NCBI GenBank assembly: GCA_015058625.1
Contig: SVCA01000008.1
Location: 62,001 to 126,000 of the forward strand
Origin: Pseudoselenomonas ruminantium
GTDB lineage: Bacteria > Bacillota > Negativicutes > Selenomonadales > Selenomonadaceae
Length of the DNA stretch: 64,000 nucleotides
Reading direction: 5' to 3'
A model generated the notes under the pieces. The model did no database searches. It saw only the letters and a list, made by a program, of their open reading frames with translations, and was not told the DNA's origin. The position numbers and the translations under genes were made by a program. Positions 35,973-44,565 of this stretch are shown here, one piece after another (positions within the stretch are counted from its first letter, which is position 1; each line of letters starts with the position of its first letter).

Positions 35973-36824
35973 TTAACCTTTGGCTGACACTTCGTTATAT
36001 ACGTCCTTGAGCAAGGTTTCCTTGCGCAGGGACAGACATTCGCACTTTCTGTCGTCTGCATCCACATTGCGGATGGTTTCGAGGATAATCTCACCAATCA
36101 TCGGCGCATCATCATAGAAGATATCCGCCATATCCTGATGGGACCATTTTTCCTTGATGCCCTCGCCGTAGTTCACCGTGAAGTACAGGCCTGCATAGCA
36201 GGCACCGATTTCCCGCGCGAGATAGACTTCGGGACAGATGCTCTGGCCCACTATATCGGCATGGCCGTTCATCATGGCCACTTCGGCCGGACTTTCAAAA
36301 TGGCGGCCATCGGTTACGGCGTAAGTACCGCGGATAAATACTCGGCCGTCAAAACGCTTCTTAGTAGCCGCAATCAAAGCCTGCCGCATTTCCGGGCACA
36401 GGGCATCACGCATCACAAGCAGATAACGGCCATCGAGCATTACATCCTTGCGCACGGAAAGGTCGAGATAATCATCGGGAATGATAAAGTCCCGCAAATC
36501 GAGCAGCTTGTTGACGGTGCCTACACCACCTTCGGAGATAATGCGCTTAACACCAGCTTCGCGGAAAACCCAGAATACCTGACGCGAAGCATCCGCGCGG
36601 GTTACGCCGCTGCGCCAGCCGTGCATCTTGACCGTGAGTACCCGCTTTTCCCCCACGCAGAACAGGCGCATAGCGGGGCTTTCGCCGTAGGGCGTAATAA
36701 AGCGCAGATTGTCGGCCAGAATTTCTACATCCTTATCGGTCACGTTGGCCGGGAAATTGCTGGATAATGTACCCGAGCCGCCGACTACGGCGTAGGATGC
36801 TGCGGGGATTTTATGGTCATTCAT
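35973..36824 (-). CDS. MTAP/PNP-family nucleoside phosphorylase-like protein
   Basis: A 283-residue protein of the trimeric phosphorylase family that includes 5'-methylthioadenosine phosphorylase. AVVGGSGTLSS is the phosphate loop, GVKRIISEGGVGTVN, RGTYAVTDGRHFESPAEVAM and VGQSICPEVYLAREIGACYA follow the MTAP pattern. It lies directly after mqnC and two mqnE genes, so it may remove adenine from aminofutalosine in place of MqnB/MTAN; that role is inference. The last codons (VSAKG) are encoded by sequence resembling the intergenic repeat at 27.96 kb. Confidence 0.75.
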   Translation of the reverse strand: MNDHKIPAASYAVVGGSGTLSSNFPANVTDKDVEILADNLRFITPYGESPAMRLFCVGEKRVLTVKMHGWRSGVTRADASRQVFWVFREAGVKRIISEGGVGTVNKLLDLRDFIIPDDYLDLSVRKDVMLDGRYLLVMRDALCPEMRQALIAATKKRFDGRVFIRGTYAVTDGRHFESPAEVAMMNGHADIVGQSICPEVYLAREIGACYAGLYFTVNYGEGIKEKWSHQDMADIFYDDAPMIGEIILETIRNVDADDRKCECLSLRKETLLKDVYNEVSAKG

Positions 36825-36912
36825 TGTATTTACACCTCATCCGCCCCTTACGGGGCACTTCCGGGGTGTCCACCGGACACCCGCGGCTTCGCCGCCCCCA
36901 AAGGGGAAGGCT
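36825..36912. repeat. Intergenic multi-hairpin repeat (long form)
   Basis: Begins ACACCTCATCCG and ends GGGGAAGGCTTTA, as the copy at 27950-28013 does. Between lie four small palindromes: CCCC-TTAC-GGGG, GGTGTCCACCGGACACC, GCGGCTTCGCCGC and CCCCAAAGGGG. No coding potential. Confidence 0.75.
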
Positions 36913-37938
36913 TTAGTATCGTTTAATAATGTTATATTCTGTATCACGCTGGGCGGGCTGTTTGCCTGCGCCGCGAATCAGTTCCGTCATCTTATTGATG
37001 GACATTTCATACTGTGTACCAGCGGCCCGCACGACATTTTCTTCAAGCATGATACTGCCGAGGTCATCGGCGCCAAAGCCCAAGGTCAACTGGCCGATAC
37101 GCTCGCCCTGCGTGACCCAGGAGCCTTGGATATGTTTGATATTGTCCATATAGAGGCGGGTCACGGCCAGAGTCTTCATATAGTCCCAGCCACTGGTCTT
37201 TTCACCGCCCAGTTCGGTATTGCCGGGCTGGAAGGTCCAGGTAATAAAGGCGCGGAAACCGCCGGTCTTATCCTGCAGGCGGCGGATTTTTTCCATATGC
37301 TCAATGCGCTGTGCCATGGTTTCGCCAAAGCCGATAACCATGGTGGCCGTGCTCTCCATGCCAATGCTATGGGCGCACTCCATCACATGCAGCCAGTCCT
37401 CGGTCATGATTTTCTTGGGGCTGACCCGCTTGCGCACTTCGTCCACAAGGATTTCCGCACCGCCGCCGGGCAGGCTGTCAAGGCCCGCTTCCTGCAAACG
37501 CTTCAGCGTATCGAGAATCGAAAGTCCTGCCTGTTGGGCAAAATACTGGATTTCCGTGGCCGTAAAGGAATGAATGGTAATCTGCGGAAATTTCTCCTTG
37601 ATACTGCGCAGCATCGTTTCGTAATAATCAAGTCCTAAGTCCGGGTAAAGCCCGCCCTGAATCATGACCTGCGTACCGCCTGCCGCTACAGTTTCCGCAA
37701 CTTTGGCCAGAATCTCCTCATTGCTCAACAGATAGGCATCCTTGGACTCCTTGCGGCGGAAGAAGGCGCAGAATCTGCACTCATTCTTGCAGACGTTGGT
37801 ATAGTTGATGTTCCTGTCCACGATGAAAGTCACCGTATCATCAAAGAGCTTTCTTCGTGCATTATCCGCCTGTATGCCCAGTTCAATGGGGTCGCCGGTT
37901 TTCAGCAGGTCAATACCTTTTTCTTCACTAAGCCGCAT
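36913..37938 (-). CDS. mqnC: Cyclic dehypoxanthinyl futalosine synthase MqnC
   Basis: A 341-residue radical SAM enzyme of the futalosine menaquinone route. The cluster motif is CKNECRFC (CxxxCxxC) at ~51, preceded by DRNINYTNV. GGTQVMIQGGLYPD, SFTATEIQYFAQQ and LDSLPGGGAEILVDEVR are typical of MqnC/MqnE/CofH proteins, and QGSWVTQGER with LGFGADDLGSIMLEENVV fits MqnC rather than MqnE. It cyclises dehypoxanthine futalosine. Start and upstream stop share one base. Confidence 0.9.
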   Translation of the reverse strand: MRLSEEKGIDLLKTGDPIELGIQADNARRKLFDDTVTFIVDRNINYTNVCKNECRFCAFFRRKESKDAYLLSNEEILAKVAETVAAGGTQVMIQGGLYPDLGLDYYETMLRSIKEKFPQITIHSFTATEIQYFAQQAGLSILDTLKRLQEAGLDSLPGGGAEILVDEVRKRVSPKKIMTEDWLHVMECAHSIGMESTATMVIGFGETMAQRIEHMEKIRRLQDKTGGFRAFITWTFQPGNTELGGEKTSGWDYMKTLAVTRLYMDNIKHIQGSWVTQGERIGQLTLGFGADDLGSIMLEENVVRAAGTQYEMSINKMTELIRGAGKQPAQRDTEYNIIKRY

Positions 37939-39023
37939 TAGTCCTGCACCTCCCGATAAAAAGTATCCCGCTGTACTGGTTCATAGCCCGTCTCACGGAT
38001 AAATTTCTCCAAATCCGTGCGGGTGATGCCCGTGTTGGTCTTAGCGCCGGCGGCATGAATGATTTTTTCCTCGCCAATGGTGCCGTCCAAATCATCCGCC
38101 CCAAAACCCAAGGCCAGTTGCGCAATCGGCATAGTCAGCATAATCCAGAAAGCCTTGATATGGTCGAAGTTATCCAAGATAAGACGGGAAAGCGCCAACA
38201 TCTTCATATCTTCCCAGGAACCCACGCGCTTGAGGCCGCGTTCCTCGCCCAGTTCCGTATGCTCCGGATGGAAGGGGAACAGCATAAACGCCTGAAAACC
38301 ATGCGTCTCGTCCTGCAAATCCCGCAGGGTAATGAGATGCTGCAGACGTTCCTCTATCGTTTCCACATGGCCATACATGATGGAAGCATTGGTGCGAATG
38401 CCGAGCTTATGCGCCGTACGCATAACTTCCAGCCATTCGGCCGTGGTGGCTTTCTTGGGGCAGATAATCTCCCGCACTCTGTCCGAGAGAATTTCCGCAC
38501 CGCCGCCGGGCAGGCTGTCCAGGCCTGCTTCTTTAAGCTCGGTCAGCACTTCTAAGATGCTCTTGCCGCTGATTTTGGCAAAGTTTACGATTTCCACTGG
38601 GGTAAAGGCCTTGACATCTGCCTCCGGCAGCGCCGCCCGCACCTGCCTTACGATATTCTTGTAGTAGTCAAAATCCTTATCGGGATGCAGGGCGCTGACG
38701 ATATGAATTTCCGAAAGATTTTTGAGTTCTTTGGCACTGTCCAGAATCTTGGCCACATCATCTGTTTCCAGTACAAAGCCGCGCTTATCCCCATCCTTGA
38801 CCTGAAAGGCACAAAGCGGACAGTTGGCACTGCAGATATTGGTCAGATTGATATGACGGTTTACGGTATAAAAGACCTTTTTGCCGCTTTTGGCTTCCTT
38901 CATGCGGCGGGCGCATTTAGCCAGAAAGAGCAGGTCATTGTCTTCGTAGAGGGCCAATGCATCTGCCAGAGTCAGCCGTTCCCCAGCTTCCGCCTTTGCC
39001 CGTGCGCGTTGCATGTTGTCCAT
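37938..39023 (-). CDS. mqnE: Aminofutalosine synthase MqnE (copy 1)
   Basis: A 361-residue radical SAM enzyme with CSANCPLC at ~62 after NRHINLTNI. EIHIVSALHPDKDFDYY, LDSLPGGGAEILSDRVREI, ASIMYGHVETIEER and ALGFGADDLDGTIGEEKIIH are the family blocks; MYGHVET and LDGTI favour MqnE, which joins SAM to the chorismate-derived enolpyruvyl benzoate. A second mqnE-like gene lies just upstream. Confidence 0.87.
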   Translation of the reverse strand: MDNMQRARAKAEAGERLTLADALALYEDNDLLFLAKCARRMKEAKSGKKVFYTVNRHINLTNICSANCPLCAFQVKDGDKRGFVLETDDVAKILDSAKELKNLSEIHIVSALHPDKDFDYYKNIVRQVRAALPEADVKAFTPVEIVNFAKISGKSILEVLTELKEAGLDSLPGGGAEILSDRVREIICPKKATTAEWLEVMRTAHKLGIRTNASIMYGHVETIEERLQHLITLRDLQDETHGFQAFMLFPFHPEHTELGEERGLKRVGSWEDMKMLALSRLILDNFDHIKAFWIMLTMPIAQLALGFGADDLDGTIGEEKIIHAAGAKTNTGITRTDLEKFIRETGYEPVQRDTFYREVQD

Positions 39024-39032
39024 AGCTCCTCC

Positions 39033-40130
39033 TTAATCAAACGTCCGCAGGATGTTGAAATTGCAGTCGCAGGCCGCCGGAATCCGTCCGGCCTCCCGAA
39101 TAATGCGGATGATATTATCTTCCGAAAGCGCCGTGGGACTGGTGGCCCCGGCATCATGGAGAATCGTTTCCTTGTGCACCGTGCCGTCAATGTCATTGGC
39201 ACCAAAGCCCAAAGCCACCTGCGCCACAGGCACCGTGAGCATGACCCAGTAGGCCTTGATGTTCGTAAAGTTATCGAGCATCAGACGGGAAATCGCCATG
39301 GTACGCAAATCATCCCAGACGCTGGTCTGCTTGATGCTTTCTCCAAGCTCCGTATTCTTCGGCAGGAACGGGAAGCAGATAAAGGTCTGGAAGCCGCCGG
39401 TTTCGTCCTGCAAATCCCGCAGGCGCAGCAGATGGTCCACACGTTCTTCCAGCGTTTCAATATGGCCATAGAGCATGCTGGCATTTGACTTGATGCCCAG
39501 CTTGTGCGCTGTGCGCGCCACTTCGAGCCACTCATCCGCCGTGGCTTTATTCGGGCAAAGTTCATCCCGCACCCGGTCAGAGAGGATTTCCGCGCCGCCG
39601 CCCGCAATGGCCTGCAGGCCGCCTTCGTCGCGCAGGCGAATCAGCACTTCTTCCACAGACAGGCCGGAGATTTCTGCAAAGTGGGTGATTTCCACGCCGG
39701 TAAAGCCTTTCATATAGAGCTGTGGATAGGCTTCATGGATGGCTTTGACAATTCCCAGATAGTGCTCGAAAGTCCAGGTAGGATGCAGCCCGCTGACCAC
39801 ATGCAGCCCGGCAAGGTTCGGGTCCTGCATGGCATCTGCCACCAAAGCCAGAGCCTGCTCCTTTGTCATTTCATAGGCGCCCTTTTCGTTGCAGTCCCGG
39901 CCAAAAGCGCAGAACTTGCAATGGGATGTACAGATATTGGTCAGATTTACGTGACAGTTTACGTTATAGTAGACGATATCCCCGCATTTCCGCTTCCGTA
40001 CCATGTCCGCCATAGCCCCCAGCCAGGCCAGGTCGTGACAATGGAACAGGCGCAGGCCGTCCTCACGGGTGAGCCGCTCTCCCCGCTGAATTTTTTCCTC
40101 TATATCCTTATATTCTTCTGCCGCTAACAT
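39033..40130 (-). CDS. mqnE: Aminofutalosine synthase MqnE (copy 2)
   Basis: A 365-residue radical SAM protein with CTSHCKFC at ~58 after NCHVNLTNI. GLHVVSGLHPTWTFEHYL, GGLQAIAGGGAEILSDRVRD, ASMLYGHIETLEER and ALGFGANDIDGTVHKETI match MqnE. By eye it is paralogous to the next gene but clearly diverged, so one copy may have another substrate. ATG 40130 has GGAGG upstream; the frame extends eight codons further without a site. It is first in the mqn operon. Confidence 0.87.
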   Translation of the reverse strand: MLAAEEYKDIEEKIQRGERLTREDGLRLFHCHDLAWLGAMADMVRKRKCGDIVYYNVNCHVNLTNICTSHCKFCAFGRDCNEKGAYEMTKEQALALVADAMQDPNLAGLHVVSGLHPTWTFEHYLGIVKAIHEAYPQLYMKGFTGVEITHFAEISGLSVEEVLIRLRDEGGLQAIAGGGAEILSDRVRDELCPNKATADEWLEVARTAHKLGIKSNASMLYGHIETLEERVDHLLRLRDLQDETGGFQTFICFPFLPKNTELGESIKQTSVWDDLRTMAISRLMLDNFTNIKAYWVMLTVPVAQVALGFGANDIDGTVHKETILHDAGATSPTALSEDNIIRIIREAGRIPAACDCNFNILRTFD

Positions 40131-40162
40131 TTCCGTCCTCCAAAAATAAAACATACCTTCTA

Positions 40163-40171
40163 ATTATAACA
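40163..40171 (-). promoter_or_regulatory. Extended -10 promoter of the mqn operon
   Basis: TGTTATAAT on the minus strand, about 30 nt before the first mqnE ATG; the -35 region is weak (TGCAAG). Confidence 0.55.
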
Positions 40172-40256
40172 CTAAAAGCCATGCCTTGCAGGGCAAAAAA
40201 TCACATGAAAAAGTTGACAATGAAAAATTTTTAATGGAAATTTAATCCCCTTCTTC

Positions 40257-40284
40257 TTGTATTTTAATGTTCCCCTTCTATAAT
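40257..40284 (+). promoter_or_regulatory. Promoter of the His-rich secreted protein gene
   Basis: TTGTAT, 16 nt, TATAAT; transcript start near 40291, about 50 nt before the start codon. Confidence 0.65.
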
Positions 40285-40341
40285 GACCAATGTAGTCAGG
40301 AGTTAACAAAACTTAGTTTGACAGCAAAGGAGAGATACAAG

Positions 40342-40587
40342 ATGCTTAACACCAAGAATGTTAAAATGACTGCTATCGCCCTTGCCGGAGTTATGAGCCT
40401 GGGGATTGGCGGACTTACGGTAAGCGCTGCAGAAGCAAGTCCCTTTCATCATGGACACAACTACGAAGTGCAGGAACTTGCACACAGACACCATAACGAA
40501 CACCCCAAGAAATATTCCGAGGGTGAGCGCAACACCGCCGCTATTTTGGGCGCAGTAGTTGGTGCCGTTATTGCCAAGAACACCTGA
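40342..40587 (+). CDS. Small secreted His-rich protein
   Basis: An 81-residue protein with a signal peptide (KMTAIALAGVMSLGIGGL, with likely cleavage after SAAEA). The mature part has a histidine-rich stretch (FHHGHNYEVQELAHRHHNEH) and ends with a short glycine/alanine helix (TAAILGAVVGAVIAKNT). The histidines could bind zinc, copper or nickel. AAGGAGAG lies 7 nt before ATG 40342. Not recognised as a named family. It has its own promoter and terminator. Confidence 0.75.
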   Translation: MLNTKNVKMTAIALAGVMSLGIGGLTVSAAEASPFHHGHNYEVQELAHRHHNEHPKKYSEGERNTAAILGAVVGAVIAKNT

Positions 40588-40664
40588 TTGGCATCCCCTT
40601 AGCTAATTCTTCCCCACGAAGGATTACACATACATTCGATTCCTAAATTCTCTAATTCTCTACT

Positions 40665-40697
40665 AAAAAGGACATGCCCCCACAGCATGTCCTTTTT
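40665..40697. terminator. Bidirectional terminator
   Basis: AAAAAGGACATGC and GCATGTCCTTTTT form a perfect 13-bp stem with a 7-nt loop between convergent genes. Confidence 0.9.
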
Positions 40698-40708
40698 GGT
40701 ATGCAATT

Positions 40709-41404
40709 TTATAAGTATTCCTCAAACCGCTCCATATCCAACACTTTGACGCATTTGCCATCCACCGCGATAATTCCCTCTCTCTGCATGGCGGAGAGTT
40801 CCCGCGACAGAGAAGGTCTTGTCACCGCCAGATATGCAGCCATAAATTCCCGACTGCCAGTAAGTTCCAGTTCCCGCTTGCCCTGCAATTCAATGAACAG
40901 GAAGCGGATGATTTTCTCCCGCAGGCTGCCGCTGGCCAGCACCTTTATCTTGTTGTGCATGAAGTATGCCTTGCGGGCAAAGATGCGCATGAGGTTGCGC
41001 TGGATTTTCAGCGCACTGCGGCTAAGCTTGCCGCCTGCCTCAAAAGTGAATAAGTCACTGGATATTTCCAGCAAGCGTACAGGCGTGACGGTTTCCACAT
41101 ACATATCGTAGGGCTGCTTCAACACCTCGTAGACTTCGCCGAACATATCCCCCGGCTCGTTGATTTCCGACAGGAAGATACGCCGTCCGGAGAAGGTATC
41201 CTTGAGGATATGCACCTCACCCGCCAACAGGATATAGAGGGATTTGGGCATATCGCCCTCGTGAAAGACAATCTGCCCCTTGGGATATTCCCGCAGATGC
41301 ACCTGAGCAGAAGCCAGCAGTTCCGCCACTTCTTCATCACTCATGCCCGCTGCCAAAGAAGATTTTTTCAGCACCGGAATCAGTTGTTCCCTGTCCCCGC
41401 TCAT
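40709..41404 (-). CDS. Crp/Fnr-family transcriptional regulator
   Basis: A 231-residue protein with an N-terminal cyclic-nucleotide-binding fold (GQIVFHEGDMPKSLYILLAG), a long connecting helix and a C-terminal winged HTH with SREFMAAYLAVTRPSLSREL. It lacks the Fnr cysteine cluster and the full cAMP signature (no RxS pair in the loop). The HTH resembles regulators that respond to oxidative or nitrosative stress. It follows the flavoprotein gene by 3 nt, so both are co-transcribed. Confidence 0.88.
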   Translation of the reverse strand: MSGDREQLIPVLKKSSLAAGMSDEEVAELLASAQVHLREYPKGQIVFHEGDMPKSLYILLAGEVHILKDTFSGRRIFLSEINEPGDMFGEVYEVLKQPYDMYVETVTPVRLLEISSDLFTFEAGGKLSRSALKIQRNLMRIFARKAYFMHNKIKVLASGSLREKIIRFLFIELQGKRELELTGSREFMAAYLAVTRPSLSRELSAMQREGIIAVDGKCVKVLDMERFEEYL

Positions 41405-41407
41405 ATC

Positions 41408-41911
41408 TTACTCCTGCACCAGAATCTTTTCGATTTCGACGATGTACATGGTATGGTAGTCATTCTGATACCAGCGTTCATCTGCAGCCTTGTCGATAAA
41501 ACATTCCTGCTTGATTTCCTGCGCATAGAGCTTGCGGCAGAGCATGGTCACACGGGCCTCATCAAAGTAGGTACGTCCATTGTCATGTTTGACGGTCAGC
41601 CCGCTCTTGGCGATTTTATCCTCATCCCGGCCAGATACCGTACCAAAGTAATTCATCATCTTGCGGCGGTCCTCACCGAATACGGAAATGGTCAGCCCCT
41701 CGGCCTTATCCACAAATTCCTTGGTGTAGCGGGACGGACGGATGAAAATATACGCCACCGGCTTACCCCACATAATGCCCATGCCGCCCCAGGAAGCCGT
41801 CATGGCATTGCTCTTACCCTCGGCTTCTCCTGCAATCAGCAGCCAGTCCTTGCCAATTACCTTAAATACGCTTTCGTTAAAATCATCGGGTTTGATTTCT
41901 TTTATTGCCAT
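41408..41911 (-). CDS. Flavin reductase-like FMN-binding protein
   Basis: A 167-residue split-barrel flavoprotein. SNAMTASWGGMGIMWGKPVA is the conserved FMN-binding stretch of the flavin-reductase-like domain, and RPSRYTKEFVDK and TISVFGEDRRKMMNYFGTVS follow. Such proteins reduce flavins or bind FMN as small redox carriers; the partner is unknown. ATG 41911 has GGAAAGGTG upstream; the longer frame runs into the DnaA-box region. Confidence 0.82.
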   Translation of the reverse strand: MAIKEIKPDDFNESVFKVIGKDWLLIAGEAEGKSNAMTASWGGMGIMWGKPVAYIFIRPSRYTKEFVDKAEGLTISVFGEDRRKMMNYFGTVSGRDEDKIAKSGLTVKHDNGRTYFDEARVTMLCRKLYAQEIKQECFIDKAADERWYQNDYHTMYIVEIEKILVQE

Positions 41912-41936
41912 TATAAACACCTTTCCTTTTTCACAT

Positions 41937-42034
41937 TTATCCACAGGGAAATTATACCATGGATGCAGAAAATCCACAAAATCTTGGAGTTATCCACAGA
42001 ATTGCCGTGGATATCCCCAAGATTTTGTGGATAA
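41937..42034. promoter_or_regulatory. Cruciform with three DnaA boxes
   Basis: TTATCCACA occurs perfectly at 41937-41945 and 41990-41998, and as its complement at 42026-42034. The last overlaps the arm of a perfect 16-bp inverted repeat (41972-41987 with 42017-42032), whose interior has a second dyad (TATCCAC/GTGGATA). No T tract follows on either strand, so it is not a normal terminator. Confidence 0.65.
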
Positions 42035-42058
42035 CTTGCATTTATTTTCCCTATATGC

Positions 42059-42490
42059 TTATTTCTGGTCTTTGAGCGCATCGTCAAGCGTATGCCATGC
42101 CAGAACAGCACATTTTACCCGTGCGGGCATATGCGCCACGTTTTTGAGTGCCAGAGCTTCGTCGAGTTCTTCGAGTTCATCCTCGTCCACCAGTTCGCCC
42201 TTAATCATGGAGATGAATTTATTGGCGAGGCGGCGGGCGTCCTCGACACTCTTGCCGCGAATCAGCTCGGCCATGATATCGGTGCTCGCCTGGGAAATGG
42301 CACAGCCCACGCCGGTAAAGGCAGCTTCTTTTACGACGCCGCCTTCCACCTGCAGTTCAATGGTGATTTCGTCACCGCAGCTGGGGTTCTTGCCCTTCAT
42401 CTGGCAGGTGGCACAACTGAGTTTATGCTTATGGTCGGGGTTGCGGCTATGTTCTCCTAAAACTTCCGTATACACATCATCAAGCGCCAT
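42059..42490 (-). CDS. sufU: Iron-sulfur scaffold SufU
   Basis: A 143-residue NifU/IscU-like protein. The three metal/sulfur cysteines appear in PSCGDEITIEL, GVGCAISQAS and VKCAVLAWHTL, and the insertion after the second one is typical of SufU, which accepts sulfur from SufS through a zinc site. ATG 42490 lies inside the end of sufS, with AAGAGGTG upstream. Last gene of the suf operon. Confidence 0.9.
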   Translation of the reverse strand: MALDDVYTEVLGEHSRNPDHKHKLSCATCQMKGKNPSCGDEITIELQVEGGVVKEAAFTGVGCAISQASTDIMAELIRGKSVEDARRLANKFISMIKGELVDEDELEELDEALALKNVAHMPARVKCAVLAWHTLDDALKDQK

Positions 42491-43715
42491 AACCAAGTAC
42501 ACCTCTTACTTTCTTTAACGATTCAATCCAGCGGTCGATGTCTTCCCGCGTGTTATACAGGTAGAAACTGGCCCGGCAGGTCGCATTCTGCCCGAGATAA
42601 CGGTGCAGGGGCTGGGCGCAGTGATGGCCCGCCCGCACGGCTACGCCGTCATTGTCGAGAATGGAGGCCACATCATGGGGGTGCACATCCTGGACATTGA
42701 AGGCAATAATGCCCGTCTTGTTGTCCTGCGTCGTGTCACAGCCGTACAGCTCAATAAACGGCAGTTCCCTGAGCTTAGGCAAGGCATAGTTCAGCAAATC
42801 GGCTTCGATGGCTTCGATGCGGTCAAAGCCGATTTTTTCGAGATAGTCGATAGCAGCGACCAGACCTGCCGCCCCGCCGACGTTCTGCGTGCCGGCCTCG
42901 AACTTTGCGGGCACTTCTGCCCAGGTGGAATTCTGTTCTTCCACATACTCAATCATATCGCCACCGCGCAGGAAGGGTTCCATCGCATCGAGCAGCGCAT
43001 ATTTGCCATAGAGCACGCCAATGCCCATCGGCGAGAGCATCTTATGGCCGGAGAAGGCGAAGAAATCGCAGTCCAAATCGGACACATCCACAGCCATATG
43101 TGCTACGCTCTGAGAGCCGTCCACCACGCAAATGGCACCGACACTATGGGCTTTTTGGACAATTGCCTTGACGTCATTTTTAAGGCCCAGCACATTGGAA
43201 ACCTGCGTTACGGCAACGATTTTCGTGCGTTCCGTAATCTTCGTTTCAATATCCTCTGCGGACAAATTGCCGTCTTTTTCGAGATAGATGTATTTGAGCG
43301 TTGCGCCCTTGGCCTTGGCCACCATCTGCCAGGGCACGCAGTTGCTGTGATGTTCGGAAATCGAAATCACGATTTCGTCCCCGGCGTTGACATTATGCAG
43401 GCCGTAGCTGTAAGCGACAAGGTTCAGCGCTTCCGTAGCGTTCTTCGTAAAGATGATTTCCTGCGGGCGCTTGGCTTTGATAAATTCTGCCGTGCGTTTC
43501 CGTGCCCCCTCGTAGATATCCGTGGCCTTGATGGACAAGGCATAGGCACCGCGATGCGGATTGGCATTGCAGCCGCCATAGTAGCCGCAGATAGCCTGAA
43601 TCATCTGTTCCGGCTTTTGCGTAGTCGCGCCATTGTCGAGATACGCCACCTTGCGGCCATTGATTTTATGATTCAGTAAGGGAAAATCCTTCAAAAATTC
43701 CTGTGCATCAGCCAT
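42480..43715 (-). CDS. sufS: Cysteine desulfurase SufS
   Basis: A 411-residue class V PLP enzyme. AYLDNGATTQKPEQM, ISISEHHSNCVPWQ, DGSQSVAHMAVDV and the PLP lysine in FAFSGHKMLSPMGIG are present, and the catalytic cysteine lies in VRAGHHCAQPLHR near residue 360. It releases sulfur from cysteine to SufU. ATG 43715, with AAAGGAGG before it, overlaps the sufD stop by 8 nt. Confidence 0.94.
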   Translation of the reverse strand: MADAQEFLKDFPLLNHKINGRKVAYLDNGATTQKPEQMIQAICGYYGGCNANPHRGAYALSIKATDIYEGARKRTAEFIKAKRPQEIIFTKNATEALNLVAYSYGLHNVNAGDEIVISISEHHSNCVPWQMVAKAKGATLKYIYLEKDGNLSAEDIETKITERTKIVAVTQVSNVLGLKNDVKAIVQKAHSVGAICVVDGSQSVAHMAVDVSDLDCDFFAFSGHKMLSPMGIGVLYGKYALLDAMEPFLRGGDMIEYVEEQNSTWAEVPAKFEAGTQNVGGAAGLVAAIDYLEKIGFDRIEAIEADLLNYALPKLRELPFIELYGCDTTQDNKTGIIAFNVQDVHPHDVASILDNDGVAVRAGHHCAQPLHRYLGQNATCRASFYLYNTREDIDRWIESLKKVRGVLGYGA

Positions 43716-44544
43716 TAGAAAGCCTCCTTTGCAGGTAAGCGTCAATTTCTGCCTTTAATTCATCGTTATCAATGCGGTCAAGAACCGGCTGGAAGTTTGC
43801 TTCCACCACGAGTTTCTGTGCTTCTGCCAAATCGAGGCCACGGCTCATCAGGTAAAAGAGCTTTTCTTCGTCCATCTTGCCGATGCTTACCGCATGATGG
43901 CCGTCCACATCATCTTCATGGGACAGCATGATGGGCACGCTGCGGTTCTGTACATGGTCGGACAGCACCATAACTTCCTCGTCCTCACGCCCCACAGAGC
44001 CTTTGGAACCTTCGAGGAAATCCAACGTGCCGCGGAAGGTCTTTTCCGCCCCGCCGAGCAGTGCCCCGCGCACCTGCATATTGGCATCCGTGCGCTTGCC
44101 CTGCTGACGGATGATGTAGTTGAGATCAATCTTGCGCCCGCCATCACCGAAGTACAGCCCCCAGACATCGGCAAAGCTGTCGTCGCCAGCCATATCCACC
44201 GTAAGTTCTGCCGCCGTATGTTTAGCGCCTGCTTCCACGGTCGTATAGTTGAACTTTGCGCCCTTGCCCACATAGACTTTAATGCGGCTCGTGACAGCTT
44301 CGTTCTCGTCCACCAACTGAGCATAAATCAAATTCAGTTCCCCGCCATCGGCGATATGGGCCTGCACATCCAAATTCCCGCCCTCGCGTCTGTCGAGCAC
44401 AATGCTCTTGCTTTCGCCGGCTTCCACGAGAATCTCTTCCGTCTGGACATTTTCGCTAAGTCCTGCCGGAACGGGAACGTCATTGACCTTCAGCCACCGC
44501 CAGGTACGCATGGGAATGGCGGAAAAAATTTCTTCATTTAACAT
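43708..44544 (-). CDS. sufD: Fe-S assembly protein SufD
   Basis: A 278-residue beta-helix protein, shorter than the ~420-residue enterobacterial SufD but usual in Firmicute-like operons. FRGTLDFLEGSKGSVGREDE, LSDHVQNRSVPIM and HEDDVDGHHAVSIGKMDEEK are the conserved blocks, and KLFYLMSRGLDLAEAQ the end. It forms the SufBCD scaffold with SufB and the ATPase. Confidence 0.9.
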   Translation of the reverse strand: MLNEEIFSAIPMRTWRWLKVNDVPVPAGLSENVQTEEILVEAGESKSIVLDRREGGNLDVQAHIADGGELNLIYAQLVDENEAVTSRIKVYVGKGAKFNYTTVEAGAKHTAAELTVDMAGDDSFADVWGLYFGDGGRKIDLNYIIRQQGKRTDANMQVRGALLGGAEKTFRGTLDFLEGSKGSVGREDEEVMVLSDHVQNRSVPIMLSHEDDVDGHHAVSIGKMDEEKLFYLMSRGLDLAEAQKLVVEANFQPVLDRIDNDELKAEIDAYLQRRLSNG

Positions 44545-44565
44545 TAGCTTTTCCTCCTTAATCCC

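Noticed and set aside
41937-42034. Chromosomal origin oriC
   Set aside because: Only three boxes were seen, with no dnaA, dnaN or clear AT-rich unwinding region next to them; the flanking genes are suf and a flavoprotein.
42603-43679. A 358-codon open frame on the plus strand
   Set aside because: Shadow of sufS; the true coding strand has all catalytic motifs. The same holds for long plus-strand frames over sufD, sufB and sufC (43894-46625).
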